Shown here in pieces: positions 35,501-64,000 of a DNA stretch of 64,000 bases. Below the pieces are notes generated by a model, which worked only from the letters and a program-made list of their open reading frames with translations, ran no database searches and had not been told where the DNA came from. This stretch comes from Theristus sp. LFF4_11 (taxonomy: Eukaryota; Nematoda; Chromadorea; Monhysterida; Xyalidae). Position 1 is the first letter of the stretch; every line of letters begins with the position of its first letter. Position numbers and translations under genes: made by a program. The stretch is from contig JASANC010004938.1 in NCBI GenBank assembly GCA_030248135.1, positions 1 to 64,000 on the forward strand. The letters run 5' to 3'.

Positions 35501-38500
35501 ATCCGTGGTAGCTACATGTGCACCATTCGAAAGTGAAGAGAAGCTAATAGCAGAGAGTTTAGAGCGAAGTTATCAGAATAATTTTTCTGAAGTTCAGAAA
35601 AGTTTGAAGACAAGATCCGATATACATGTAAGACCCACTATGGTAAGGCCCGTACTCCGTTGGCCTATAGTTTTTATTGCAGCCGTTTTTAATGAAAGAG
35701 ATCCATGTATCCACCGTTCACGCATTGTAGCATTGTTCAAAAATGGCATTGTTTAGCAAATATCATCTTCTTCGATTAAACTAAATAGACTTCTGAAAGT
35801 CTGAAAAAAATTGAAACGGAACTAAAGCTACAGCTGTGCTGATTGGACGCCTCTTTTCACCGCATTTGTAATTAGTGGTGACAATAATTCCGTTTTCAGA
35901 AGTAAATTTTTTGTTTGTTCTGTTTTGTTGCCACGTTTATAGCCCTATACACTTCCACCTTCCAACTCCCGTGTCCCGCGTTTTTCTTGGGCACCTTCCG
36001 AGGGTATATCATCACCATTGTTCCTGTGTGCTAAATCAGTTTTTTTTTCATTTTTGTACATCTTCCATCTTACATAAACGGCTTGTTTTCTACGCCATTC
36101 CCGAATAGCCGAAAGCAGCGCGAAATATTCATCGTGGTGAGTGGTGACCTACATACAATCTGAGGAAATGCTGACGATTCCACAGCTGTGTGTATGTATG
36201 CGTATGGCCGCAACAATTTTCACGCAAATGCCAATTCATTCTGCGATTCGTGAAAGCACGTGCAAAAACGCTATTGAACGGCACTTGAAACTCTGTTAGT
36301 GACTTATTACGGTGTGTGTTGTTTACTGTATTACGTCGAATCTCAACCCGAATTACAGTTACTTTCATAATTGTCAGAGCGGTGGGGGATTTTCAATAAA
36401 AAATGACGGATAATTGAAACCGATCAAAACTTTTGATGTATATTCAGTTACCCTTGACAATCAGGATTCTTAATAAGATCGTGTTAAGAACCAATAAAAC
36501 GTACTGTGTACGTTATATGTGTCTCGAGTTTTGCGCATTTGATTACATGAAACCGAAAAACGGTTTGCATGAAAGTGTGGTCAAAAACGGAATAAGAGCA
36601 GATGCAAAAGACGCATTTATAGAATCCACACTGTTAAAAACATGCGTCTCACGGCTCAGCAGCTCTACAAGAATGTATGGCGTCCTAAACTTAATTTTCG
36701 GCGGTTTCGATTCCGGAATCTGATAAACTGGATATAAAACGCGAAAATTGGTATTGCTCGTGCGCATGTTTTACAAGCGAAACTTGGGTGGGTGGGTGGG
36801 TTGCATGAATGTGAAAATTACGAACGATACAGACGGAGAAGCTACAAGTGTAATGACAGTGGTGGTAATTTTGCGATGACGTGTGTTTGAAAAATTTTGT
36901 TGTTCGGGAAGACTTGCGGGCAAATTTGTGGGTTGTGATGGAAGTTCGATTAGTTGGATGGTTTTGCCGTTCAAGTGCACGTTTATCGTCCATATTTTCT
37001 TGCAGTGGGTATTTTGCGTTCACATGTTTTTTCTGACATATTCTTCTTTTTTGCGATCCTCATTTTCGAAGCCCACTAATCACTCCTGGGCTATATATGA
37101 GCAACCAATCAGCGCGCGCCACTCAAAATGCAGCCAATCAGCTAGTCGAATTGACAAGCGGCTGTTGTTGTATACAATCAGATATAAAAAATATTTTAAC
37201 AAATCGTTGAGCTTTAATGGTAAAACTCAACAACTTGTTGACTATTATATGTATGTGTATTTCGTTGACTTTTTTCTTAGTGGAAGTAAAAAATGGACAT
37301 TGTGTGGAGTCTGTCTTTTATGCTTTTTGTCACCAAGGAGATTTTCAGGCGTTTACGTCAAAGGTCTGTCTGTTTGCATATTGTTTGTTGCTTTTAGAAA
37401 GGGAACATGAAAGGACGACACTAAAAGCTGAAACTGGTAAATTGAAAGCTGGTAAATCACACCTACACCATTTGTCCAGCTGTTGAACAGTAACCATCGC
37501 AGCTAAACAAGCAGCGACGTGTTCCGCCCAGGAGTCTGAATCTGTTTTTGCTTTGGCTCCATGAATTCCAAGATTGTTTTGTTCGTAATATTTTCTATGG
37601 CGCCGATCAGTGTGCTCCACTTTGCGTTTTGTATTCAACAGACCAATTTTGTGTTGTTTTGAAAATGTATGTATGAACTTCGCATTTAGTAATCCAGTCC
37701 CAGTTCCACGTCTGTGTTGTGTTTGTCATATAGTTCGTTGAAGTTCATTCATGCCGATTACTGACCAAGCTTTTCTGTCTCTTGCGTTCAATTTTTTTTC
37801 TTTCAAAGTCACAGTTCAAATGTTTCATCATCACGGTGATGTGCAATTTCCAATGCAGCCAATTAGCGCACAGAAAACCTGATCAGTCTTGAAAGTTTAT
37901 TTCATGAACCAGGCATCCAAACCGTGGAAACATTGTTTCGACGTCTCAGTGGTTTCATATGATTTGGCCAATTGAGTGCATTTCTGTTTTGTGGCCGATA
38001 TGTACACACAGCATGAGTTTGCCCGTTGTGCTTGCTCGTGTGTGTTCATTCTGCGAAAGTTCGCAGTTTCTGTTGTTTTCGTGTGCCGCGCACGCACACA
38101 CACACACACCATTTTGCTCCTTTGGGAATTTTCATCAGCTTTTGCGCAAAAGCAAGTCAGCTACAATCAGAACGCATGGAGAACGAATGGAGAAAACAAA
38201 GCGCACACAGCTTGTGCAGCCAAAGTACAATATCCACACAAACGGGTTATACGTTCAAACTGTGTGTGCTTGAAAGAAGCGCATTTATGAGATAAACAGA
38301 AGAATGCAAGTCATACAGAGAGACGGAGGGGTCATGGAAACACGGACATGAAAAGAATAACACGCGAAAAACTTGGCAAAATGCGAAATCGCAGATTTTT
38401 CATGTTCAAAAGGTTTTCATTTTTACAGCAAAACTTCGTTCATGTGTTTTGAGTCGACTCAAGACACACAATATCATCATTAATTTTCTTGTGCACAGCC

Positions 38501-39576
38501 AGGTAATTGGCTACATTTGAATTGGACTATGAGCTGATTGGTTGTTCCGAGCAGCCAATCAGCGCGTGCTGCAAACACGCATAACTTTTTGTTTGTCTGG
38601 TTGGTTTGCATCGGAGTGTATGTATCCATTCACCTTCATGTGTGTAAAACTCTAGTTTTCTCATTCTTAATTTGGCGTATTCATTATGGCGAACGACAGC
38701 AAAGAAGAGAGCCACAAAATTGCAGTGCATGTTTACTGATTATTGAAGAAAAGCGAATGTGGATGCAGAGGCAGAAAACGCCTTAGTTTCGAACGTTGTA
38801 TACCGCCCACCCACGCGCAGATACCCCATACCAGAAATGTCGTCGTTGTCGTTAAAAGAAGTTTTTTATTGAGAAAACACTCGCTCTCTCATTTTCATTC
38901 GAGTCTCTTCTTCGCCGAAATTCTCCAGAGATTTTCACTAAAATTTTCGAATAAAATTCCGGCATACAGCTGGGTTATTTTTTTCATGCACCCATATCAT
39001 GACCACAGCGACAATCATGTTCATCTCAGTGCTCTCCGGAACAGTGTCATGCGAAATAACTAGTGGCGAATTCAAAAAAAATTGAACTTCAGCGAAAGAT
39101 GCTGCTTGGATGAGGCAACAGACGGCAGCCAATCAGCGTGCCGATCCATTTGTTGTTTGTTGTTTCTCGAAAACGAGAAAAGTTGTTTTATACGTTTTTG
39201 CACTGTTGCAACTAAGTTGATTATGCCACTAAGACTGCACGCCATTAGCTGCCCGTGGCATGTCCCATGTAAGCCAGTTGCCCAGCTAATTACAAGAACA
39301 ACAGAGGCACTTATTGCTTCATCTATCGTCGCAATAGGCGGCCCCCAGCCATATGTTTTTACGGCCTTTCATTATCATCCGCGCGTGTGCGCCTTGCGCC
39401 TTCGTTGCTTTCTCATCGATGTTCGTCTATCCGCTTGGAAGTGTGTGTGCGCGCGGCGAGTGCTTTGTCATTAGCTGGTCAGTCGTCAAAAACTGCAAAA
39501 CACACAACGCCGCGCAAAGCGCCAATCAGTCTGCGTCTCTCTGATCATACGAGAAGTCGACCACCAACCAACGACC
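32516..39576. other. 7-kb intergenic stretch, no gene recognised
   Basis: The stretch lies between the SMG6 stop and the start of the NRPS-like gene. It is rich in T-runs and holds several CCAATCAGC motifs (32528, 32559, 33163, 33223, 35837, 37084, 37134, 38533, 38555, 39128). The longest open frames (for example 36433-36723) have no family resemblance and no coding neighbours. It should contain the SMG6 3' end and the control region of the next gene, but I cannot place either. Confidence 0.5.
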
Positions 39577-55732
<16,156 letters not shown>

Positions 55733-55770
55733 GCCGGCGATCGATCGATTTAGTGTTATCAATTTTTTAA

Positions 55771-55865
55771 GCGGGGCATTCATGAAACAGTATTTAATGA
55801 CGCGTAGCTGTGTGTTAAAACACAGCTACGCGGTCACTAAATACGGTTTCATGAATGCACCTTTA
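55771..55865. mobile_element. Foldback MITE, GCATTCATGAAAC family, copy 4 (best preserved)
   Basis: GGGGCATTCATGAAACAGTA with TTTAATGACGCGTAGCTGTG faces CACAGCTACGCGGTCACTAA and ATACGGTTTCATGAATGCAC. This gives a nearly perfect 45-bp hairpin with a tiny loop, 40 bases after the stop codon of the NRPS-like gene, so it lies in its 3' UTR if transcribed that far. Confidence 0.85.
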
Positions 55866-56060
55866 GGTTCTTCTGCGACTCACTGGGTTTGCAGACGTGA
55901 AAGTAGTTTCAATCTGTGTGGCAATTCAAAGTCGCCTAAGTGACCCGGCCCTATTTAGCGGGCCTGGATCACTGCTAATTTTGAATTCCCGCGTCGTGCA
56001 AGAAACGTTTTACCTACATATCTATGCGCTCTTGAGTCTTAGGATCAAAATGAAAGACTC
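55866..56060 (+). repeat. Dispersed repeat B, copy 5 (fullest)
   Basis: Blocks in order: TTCTGCGACTCACTGGGTTT, GCAGACGTGAAAGTAG, GTGTGGCAATTCAAAGTCGCC, AAGTGACCCGGCCCTATTTAG, GAATTCCCGCGTCGTGCA, CATATCTATGCGCTCTTGAGTC, AAAATGAAAGAC. It has no coding capacity and no clear terminal inverted repeats, so the class is unknown. Confidence 0.7.
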
Positions 56061-56069
56061 GAGTTTCTT

Positions 56070-56180
56070 AAATGGGGCTGGGTCACTTGGGCTATTTTGA
56101 ATTGCCATATGAAGATTGAAACTAGATGAAGTTTCCTTTCTGCGTCTGCAAACGCATTGAGTCGCAAAACTCAAAAATTG
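56070..56180 (+). repeat. Dispersed repeat B, copy 6 (partial)
   Basis: GGGTCACTTGGGCTATTTTGAATTGCC, GAAACTAGATG, GTCTGCAAACGCATTGAGTCGC follow in the order of repeat B but with an internal loss. It lies directly after copy 5 in the same orientation. Confidence 0.5.
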
Positions 56181-57459
56181 AGAATATCTGCAAATTGTGT
56201 ACGATTCGTTGATTGGCTGCTGCACATACATGTATTCTGTGCATCCAATGCTGGGGAGGCGAAGTAGATGCCTGCATCACACTTTATACACACTGTGTAC
56301 ACCAAAACAACCAATCAACGAACTGTGTATATTTTAGAGTTCGACCATGGATTCATTCGAACGTGTGTTCCTCGGATCAAAATGACGTCATTGTGGTTGT
56401 GCTGTAAAAATGCGCTTGTCTTCTTGCATGTAGCAAACCCGATTTGCAGTCTCGTAGACAGATGTCATTTCGGTCCGAAGAACGATAATGGACACACCAG
56501 TCAGGGTGCCCAGTTTTGACAAGCGATTGTATGCGATCAGCCGTGGTCAGATCTAGAAAGCTGCTAGATTTGAAGTTTCACCGCGCAACTAATCGCCGTC
56601 AAGTTTCGAGTTCCAATTTTGTTTCGTTTCTTGCGAGATTACAAGTATTTTTATTTTCAACTCTAGAGCATCGTTCCACTTCAATTTCATTCATTGCAGC
56701 ATGTCGCAAGCTTCATGATCTCATGTTGTTTTCGTCTAAACTCCAAAAAAATTCAAACGTGTACATTCATTTTGGCATTACGAAAAATTCTGCTGCTGTC
56801 TGACTAATCTAACTAAACTCTTTAACTATGGGCCGCAACACTTCAATCCGACACTAACCAAGCAGCCTCTGGTAAGAAGTGTTGCATGGCCGATTATGTT
56901 TTCCTTGTTATCAGAACGCATTTCAGCGGGGAAGTATAAGTTTCCCGCTTGTTGTGTAGCATTTATGTTATTTTTTAGGTTTGTAGCCGCTTGTTGGACA
57001 AAGAAATTATTTTTCCAGTTATTTACCGAAAGAGATTCCGCCAACTTTTTCATACAGTTGTTTATTTTGAATTTCTTCTGTGATGCTACGTCATTCATTT
57101 ACTGTCCAACATTATTATCTCTTGAAAATGTGTATGATAGATTTCTGTTGTTTTCTTTCCAAAAATCGTTCATGTTATAGAGAAGCAATAAAAAACGTAC
57201 GTATATTGGTGCAGGTGGAATCTTTTTTCTGAGTCGAAAACGCAATAGTCATTGTTGAGTGATGACGTGAGTGAAAAAAGTTTCGGTGTTTTTGATTGCA
57301 TGATAACATTAAATTGATGGATAGAAAGTAGATGATAGTCTGTATGAAAAGTAACAGAGTGGAGGCGCAACATGCAACGAAATAATTAGTTTTTTAAGAT
57401 AAAAGCAGGCTGAAATGCCATGGAAAAATCATCGGTCGCGTCCGTTTGTTTGTTTGCTT

Positions 57460-60400
57460 TTAATCTTCATCATGCATCTTCTCCGCAAACATCTCGGGCA
57501 TGCTAAACAGGAACGCGATGACGATGATGCCAATGACCAACGCCAACGCAGCCAGCGCGAACCACCACCATTTCGTTTTGTGCCAGAGCTCCTTCACACG
57601 GGACGTCAAGAAGAATGAGTCGAATCGGGAGCGAGCGGGCCGAGACAGGTAGGGGTCCTGTTGTTTGTTTTGTTTTGTTTTGCGTTGGCACTGTTTTTCT
57701 TCATTTGTGCTGCGTGGTTGCATTTGAGTTTTGGTGGTGCGTTTGTCATGTGACACGTTTGCAAACGCGGCGGGCAGTTTGTGTGAACACGCTTCGGACA
57801 CAGCCAATCATTGGCATTTCGTGTACTCGATTAATTCATAAAAAACGAGACCATTTCGGTGTTGTGTGACCACGTGTGCACATGATGGATGAACAGCAGC
57901 AGAGCTGCTTATTGGCTGTTCGTTCGCACTGCGCACCAACACACAGCAGCCAATCAGCGTGTGTCAATTTCAAAGTTGATGAACACCACCGACCCGATTC
58001 GGACTTTTGCGCGCCTTGCCGACCGGCTCCGCCTTGGCGACGGCGCGCGGCACCAAATCCATCTGCAGCTCGACCTTGCCCGTGACGATTTCGTGCAGCT
58101 TGCCTCCTTTTCTGTCGTCGTCGTCGTCGTCGATTTCAGCGTCCGTCACGTCGTCGCCTTCGCCGTCGTCGTTCTCAGTCGGTTCTTTTTTCTGTTCTTT
58201 CTGTTTTCCCTTCTTCGCCTTTTTCGGCCGTGTCACCACCGAGTCTGGCAGTTTCATCGTGGTTGTGCACGGCCACCAGCCGCGCGTATGCCGCAGTTGG
58301 AGGAACGAACAGCGTTCGGCAACGTTTTTGATGTGCAACTGAAAACACAAAAAGATTGGGCAAAAAAAATAAAAAGTATCCATCCGATACGAGATACGAT
58401 TTCTTTTTGTGCTTGCTGTTCCTAACGATCAGGGAGCGCTTGGTGTAACAGACTTGGTGTTCTCGAAACGAAATCGGATAAACAAAGTATACGGTGTTTA
58501 TAAAAACAGTGTAAGCTATGTTGGTGGTGAATTGGTCGGACGGATGAATCAAATGACAAAAATTGTAATCCATTCTTTTCATTCTGCTATGTGAAGAGGA
58601 ATAATTCGAGACCACAGGCAAATCCCGACCAGGAAAACTCGAAACACGACCCAATTCCAACGGGCTACAGTGCACACAGACGTGGTGTTCGAGTGCGCCT
58701 TAACGTTGGAGGGTGCTCAGGAAAACGTTGCTCACGTGCATCCTGGGCGGACGCTAAATTGGTTTTTATAAGCGGTACCACTTTCAGCAGTGGCGGCAAT
58801 GAACAACAACAACAACAACCGAATTCCATGCTTGGGTTGGCTCGTGCAAATATGCGTGAAAAACGAAGTTCAATTGAACCGAAGTCCATGCAATATATTT
58901 CACTCAATGCACATTCGATTCGCGCGCACCTTGTACACTTGCTGATCGTCTTTCAGCGGACAACAACAACAGACGCAGTAGAGTTGACACCAGCGGCTGC
59001 AGCGTTTGCGGACGGGTCGTTTGCGCTCGAGCACGTTCTCCATCGGGCGGCAGTCGGCCTGCGCCACTTCCATGTCGAGCAGGCTCAGGCGCGCCTGGCC
59101 GATGTATTCGTCGCGTTTGAACTTGTGGTTGTCCCAGATTTGAATCACCTGAGGCGAGTGAGAGAGACAATGGACTTTTTGAAAAATCCATCGAATGTCG
59201 AACTGTGAAACGTATATGCAGTTTGTGCATTCGGGAACTTGAATCTAGCATGCTGTTGGTAGAACTGATTCGTGAACGACCGACCAACACAAACAGGCCG
59301 GAGTTTCACACAATTTTAACGTTTGTTTCGGTTTAGGGTTGAATTCGGCCAGTTGGTGCTGGCTAACCGGCAGACTTAGAGACGGTTGGGTATGAGATTT
59401 TGCTCTATTGATTGCTGTTTCGTATCGCATATTCGCACACAAACAGCAAATTAGGATTGAGCTGCGCTGTCTGCTTTTTGAAAACACCGAAGAAACAAAG
59501 AGCCGATCGCGATTGCCGACCAGTTCCGGATCAACGCGCTCGCTGCGTCCTTTGTGGCCGAACAGACGTTGGTACCACTTTCCACGGCGAATGATGACGA
59601 ATTTCCGCTGCCACGGATCGTACTCGACGTCGAACACGCAACGATAGTTGAAGGATCCTGGAAACATTTTCTTCGAAATTGCGCTTTCGAATCTCCAAAC
59701 ACCAGACGCGAGCTAGAGTAAAGGCCTTTATGAAACCCAGCTCCACACCCATGTGGATATTTTGTCTCGATGTTTGTTTGACGATGATTGAAACCTTCCA
59801 TTCATTATTGTTCCATTCCAAATTTATGCTCGAAACGTCGTAGAAAGCTGCACACACATGCAGGTGCGCAACCGGGTTTCTTATTTGGCCAACGCTTGTC
59901 TAAGGGAAGATTAAAAAAACGGTTTTCACGGATTAAAGTTTTGAAAACCAACACCAACCACCGCCATCCTTGACCCGGTAGTGCACGTCCGTTCGCTGCG
60001 CGCTGTCCTGGCCCGCAATGAACACTTTCACGTAGAGATCGCCCGTCTGGAAAAGTACAGTTTTCCGATTTGGAGTTTGGAAAATGGTTTTTCGTGGTTT
60101 AGTGCGTTTCGAATCAAGTCAGTGTTTTCGAAGTGTTCAAAAGACACCAATCGAGCGCTTGAAAGATTTGCACCATCGAAAGTAAGAAATCCAATTTGCT
60201 GGACGTTCATTGCAACACGCACTACAGCATTGATATTGGCTGCACCATTCAACATGACTGCAAAAACCAATATACAGTAGCGGCCAAAAATGTGCCAATA
60301 CACAGCACACACGCGCGCAGCGTTCCAACACTTTTGGCCGCCATTGTAGATTTGCATTCTCGGTTTCGCCAGCTCACCGGCACTCCAAACGATTTCCTCT

Positions 60401-63400
60401 GAACGACACAATCGCGCACGTTCCAAACGACGACACGCAACTGCAACGGCACCGTCTTTCGCGGCGAGATGTCGACGGGCGGCGGGATCGGCCCGTACAC
60501 AAACGGGAACAGATCGACCCACATCTGACAACATGCGTTTGGATTTGCGGTTATTTTCGTGTAACGAGTTTTTGTTGTTGTTTTTGAAGACCCGAGCACT
60601 TTGTTTCACGTCTGTTTTGATGCACAGCCAGAAACGAAACACGCACGATACAACACAAGAATGCGTGTGTCTCCGCATGTTGGTTCACGACGTTAGAAAA
60701 ATTTGTGACTGTGTTTGGACGTTGCCGCTTTCGAGCGCGTTGAGATCAAAGAAACTGAGAACTGAGACCGTGTGACTTTGGGCTGCAGTTATGTACCAGC
60801 ATGAGAAGTGACCCTTTGCATTCTCGAACTGGTCGAAAAATATCGCGCAAGTGCAGCTGGTTGAAGCTACATCGATTGGTGCCGACACCAGTCACATTCA
60901 CCACCACATTCAGCAGTGGTGACAATGACATTTAACAACAGAAATATCTGATACACGCTGTCTTCCGAAAGAAACGAAAATTCGTCCGTCAAAACATTCA
61001 TTCGGGGTCCGCTGATTGGCTGCCACAGTCAACCAATCACAATGTACCACATCATCAAAAACGGCGCAGATGGGTGTACTACTGCGCACACACCTGCACG
61101 GATCCAAACGACTGCTCGCCACGTTTGCGTCGCGTCAGCGTGCGATTTTCGATGTGCTCCGGGACGAGCCCGATCTCGTGCAGCACGTGCAACGCCAGCT
61201 GCTGGTTCTCGCCGCCCAATTCGCCCGGCGTCTCATCGTTGACTTTCTGCGGAGGAGAAGTGGAACACTTGCAGTTCACCTGCTAGAAAACTCAAGTAGT
61301 CTTAGAACGAAACGAGATTTTCAGTGTGTTCCACTCAAAAAAACAACAACTTTCAATTCAGATGGGCGCATACACATACTGGTTGAGCAGCAAATCAAAA
61401 CAAAAAAAACAGCGCAGCTAAATTTTGTTCACGCTCCACATACCCGCCGGAGTCGAATCGTGCGATCCGCGATCTGCACGAAATGACCGTCGTCGTCGCG
61501 GTCGAACTTTGGCGGCTGGAAACCGTGCGCCTTACAGTAATCGGACAGAATACGCAGTGGGCAGCACTGGTCTCGCCACGCTGACACGCCTGAAACCACA
61601 AATTTAGTTGAGTTCAGTGATTTCAGATGTTGTTGCTGTTGTCTGATTGCCAAAGCAGCAGCAAAAAAGGCCCCAAGAAAGCATTTTTTAGTATTTTTGA
61701 ACAACAACAGCCTGCAGTGTCTGGCCTGAAATATCTGGTCTGCAGTATATGGCCTGCAGTAATGGCCTGCAGTAATGGCCTGCAGTATCTGGCCTGCATT
61801 ATCAAAACACAGTCATAGCTGGGACTTGATCGTTACCGGAAGTGTAGAAGCGTTTTGGCAGGCCGACCGTTGCTCGGTATTTCGTCAGCAGGCGATTCTC
61901 AAGGTCGATTTCGGTCGATCTGAAATAAAAACCACAAAATAATAGGACAAACTCAGATGGGCAGATCTTTTCTCTTTCGTTTTGCCTTGTGTTTCTTTGA
62001 AAAAATGGCAATCTTTGACGTGCCAGAATATACTGACCACTCTGTGGTCCATTTGGAATTGTTGTTGTACTACACCGTGAATTTTTAAATGTGCAACGGT
62101 ATTAGTAGCAAATTCAAGCCCTTGATTGTCACATCTTTACCCTCAGTCAATTCAAATGCAATACCGCACAAACTACATTATTCAAAACCTCTCCGCAGTG
62201 GCGGCAATGAACAACAACAACAACCAAAACCAGAAAAAAACGAAAAACGCCACAAACCCCAGATCCTGATCCGGCATCAGTGTGCGTTTGTCGCGGATGG
62301 TGACGGTCAACATTTTCTCCACTGGCAGGTCAACCTCGAACTCGAACATTTGACCGTACTCGGGGTCGCACGTGTCCCGTTTCACGTTCTTCTTGTCCTT
62401 CAGTATTTGCGAGCCGCATTTCAGCACAACGTACGAGTTGATGTGGTCGTTGTTGCGGCGCGAGATCAGATTCTGCGCGCGTAACACGTAGACGCTGCAG
62501 CAAGAGAATGTCGCACATGAAAATGGCATGGTCAACTTTGAACTTTTGTTTGAACTGTTCAAGTTTTGTATTCAAGTGGTTCAGGAGGGGCACATCACTG
62601 ATGAGGCCACCCCTCTTCTGCACATGATGTTGCCAAGGCCGAAATGCAGAGAACCATTCCACAATTTGGTTGATTTGCAGTTGTATCATGGTTATCTGTG
62701 TGAACAAAAGATCTGCTTTTTTGGCCGAGTAATACAGCCCAATACCTCGCCTGAAAACCATCGTTCGTTCACGTCCCCTTACCGGACACTTATAGTGCGT
62801 CGATATGTCAAAATGAACAACAACAATAACAAATTGACTAACAGCAACAATCAACTGGAAACGGAATTGGGAACAACAAGTTGAGAAAAGAAATCATATT
62901 GGAATGACAAAAAACATTGGAGAGAATCACGCACAACCGAAGAACAGCCCTGGCACTGACCGACAGACGCACGATATGGAGCCCTCAGCGGCGTAGTCGA
63001 GCATCATGCCGGGCGGCCGAAAGTCGCTCATGCTGCCGCCGAACACGCACAGACCGGCGTCGGTGCGCTCGTAGACGTGCAGCCGGCCGCGGATCTCGCC
63101 GATCACGTTCGAGTCGGTCACGTCGCCGCCTGCAACGAACCGCACAACTGCGACAGTGTGGCACTTTCGTTTCGTGTCGAGACTCAAAATGCGTGTGATA
63201 AACATGTCACGAATAATTAATTGCGCGCGGCGATTCGAAATTTGCGGCGGCGACGCCGCGTTTGCATTGAGAATTCGCACTTTTTTTGTTGTTGCTTCAA
63301 CTGTGCGGCTTTTTTTCTGCAAAGCCTGTGAACGTTTGATGCAGGCAAATTTCCCGAACTGAAACGATGACGCCGCCGCATTTGTTTTTGCAAGATTTTG

Positions 63401-63785
63401 CTGTCCAAAGTCGCTGATGTTTTACTAATCGCTGATGACGATGGGGCACTGGGGTAAAACATTTTTTGGGCAGTTCTGCGTGGCGTCTGTCGCACGCTGA
63501 CCGACCAGGGGACGTCGAACGTTATTCATTGTACTGAGGCAATGGAGCTAACTGACTGCTTTTGAATTGGGCTTGCTGATTGGCACCAGCAGCTTGATTG
63601 CAGCCGCAATCAACATCATTACAGAATGCACGAACTGCTCAAGTTTTCATTGATCAACTATGAACGCTCTTCACAGGCGCGCGCTCAAAGGCGAATATTT
63701 CAGAGGCCAAATACGATTCTTTTCACAAACTATGCTCACCTCCACCGCCCGTGATTCGATAGCATTTCCAGGTGTCGGCGAAATC
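57460..63785 (-). CDS. Ferlin (dysferlin/myoferlin/FER-1 type), C-terminal part
   Basis: Ferlins are tail-anchored multi-C2 proteins for calcium-dependent vesicle fusion and membrane repair. Exons, 5' to 3': 63785-63740, 63129-62973, 62494-62258, 61919-61837, 61589-61444, 61246-61094, 60524-60378, 60046-59962, 59657 to about 59532, 59148-58930, 58338 to about 57995, 57657-57460. Joined, they give ferlin hallmarks: a C2 domain starting VYVLRAQNLI, DLGSTEIDLENRLL, LHVLHEIGLVPEHIENR, MWVDLFP followed by VVWNVRD, TDVHYR, FNYRCVFDVEYDP, VIQIWDNHKF, GWWPC, and a C-terminal transmembrane helix (WWWFALAALALVIGIIVIAF) with a short tail. A Lys- and Asp-rich insert follows GWWPC. Two donors (59532, 57995) are approximate. 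The first exons, with the N-terminal C2 and DysF parts, lie beyond the right edge. Confidence 0.92.
62195..62230 (+). repeat. AGTGGCGGCAATGAAC-(AAC)n repeat end, also at 58791-58822
   Basis: CAGTGGCGGCAATGAACAAC followed by AAC units occurs in two ferlin introns (58791-58822 and 62195-62225). A weaker relative, CAGTGGTGACAATGACA, lies at 60914. A shared end followed by a simple repeat suggests the tail of a dispersed element whose other end I cannot define. Confidence 0.4.
62560..62700 (+). repeat. Dispersed repeat E, copy 2
   Basis: AAGTGGTTCAGGAGGGGCAC, CACTGATGAGGCCACCCCTC, CACATGATGTTGCCAAGGCC and ATGCAGAGAACCATTCCACA follow the order of the copy at 28230-28400. It lies in a ferlin intron. 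Confidence 0.6.
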
Positions 63786-64000
63786 CTGAAAAGAACTTTT
63801 TTGCAACTAAATAATGAACATTCAAGAACTTGAGTCCGTCGCGCTGATTGGTCCAATATCTTGCAAGGATACAATCAATCAACATCATTCAATTTACACG
63901 CAACACAGTGGACGTCGATAAGTGTTGTTGGTGTTTCATCCAGTCCACTAAAATTACCGATTCCCTTGATCAAAGCGTGTCGAACATAAAAAATCAACCA

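Larger units (their letters stand above)
55733..57459. other. Gap between convergent genes, filled with repeats
   Basis: 1.7 kb between the stop of the NRPS-like gene (+) and the stop of the ferlin (-). It holds a foldback MITE (55771-55865), two tandem copies of repeat B (55866-56060 and 56070-56180) and a hairpin with CGTTGATTGGCTG / CAACCAATCAACG arms (about 56205-56325). The 3' ends of both genes must be here. No coding exon is seen. Confidence 0.6.

Noticed and set aside
36433..36723. 96-codon gene in the 7-kb gap
   Set aside because: A single frame without splice context, motif or family resemblance; not distinguishable from chance.

Overview
This is nuclear DNA from an invertebrate animal. 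It holds five intron-rich genes with short GT-AG introns, most ending in TTTCAG or TTTCCAG, embedded in many small mobile elements. The splice-site style and intron sizes resemble nematodes, but nothing in the window fixes the phylum. There is no sign of bacterial, organellar or viral origin.

Layout. 1-2.9 kb: repeats, including a small hAT-type element. 2.9-4.2 kb (+): ribosomal protein L37a. 4.9-12.5 kb (-): a nine-exon membrane protein with a reticulon-like hairpin at its N terminus, a long series of hydrophobic and amphipathic segments, and a C-terminal LC3-interacting motif, so a candidate ER-phagy receptor (FAM134/RETREG-like). 12.5-16.7 kb: intergenic DNA with a nested cluster of hAT-type elements. 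16.7-32.5 kb (+): SMG6, the PIN endonuclease of nonsense-mediated decay, with its EST1-like helical domain and all three PIN aspartates. 32.5-39.6 kb: intergenic DNA without a recognisable gene. 39.6-55.7 kb (+): a 27-exon NRPS-like enzyme with domains adenylation - carrier - thioester reductase - short-chain dehydrogenase (A-T-R1-R2), the order of the fungal glycine-betaine reductase ATRR. 55.7-57.5 kb: repeats. 57.5 kb to beyond the right edge (-): the C-terminal half of a ferlin.

The exon models were built by joining coding blocks at GT/AG sites and checking that the phase is kept. The phase closes across all 27 exons of the NRPS-like gene (1313 residues) and all nine exons of the ER-phagy-like gene (970 residues). 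In SMG6 two junctions remain open, at 28.1-28.7 kb and 29.8-30.3 kb.

The genes have no evident common pathway and this is not an operon. The mobile fraction is well resolved. It includes hAT-type elements with 8-bp target duplications (one nested in another, one inside an older repeat), a young LTR element with 137-bp LTRs inside the NRPS-like gene, four copies of a tRNA-derived SINE all antisense to their host genes, and several foldback families. A 9-mer, GCTGATTGG/CCAATCAGC, occurs about 31 times, almost all after 22 kb and outside exons. The most interesting items are the A-T-R1-R2 gene, the enlarged ER-phagy-like protein and the dispersed CCAATCAGC motif.
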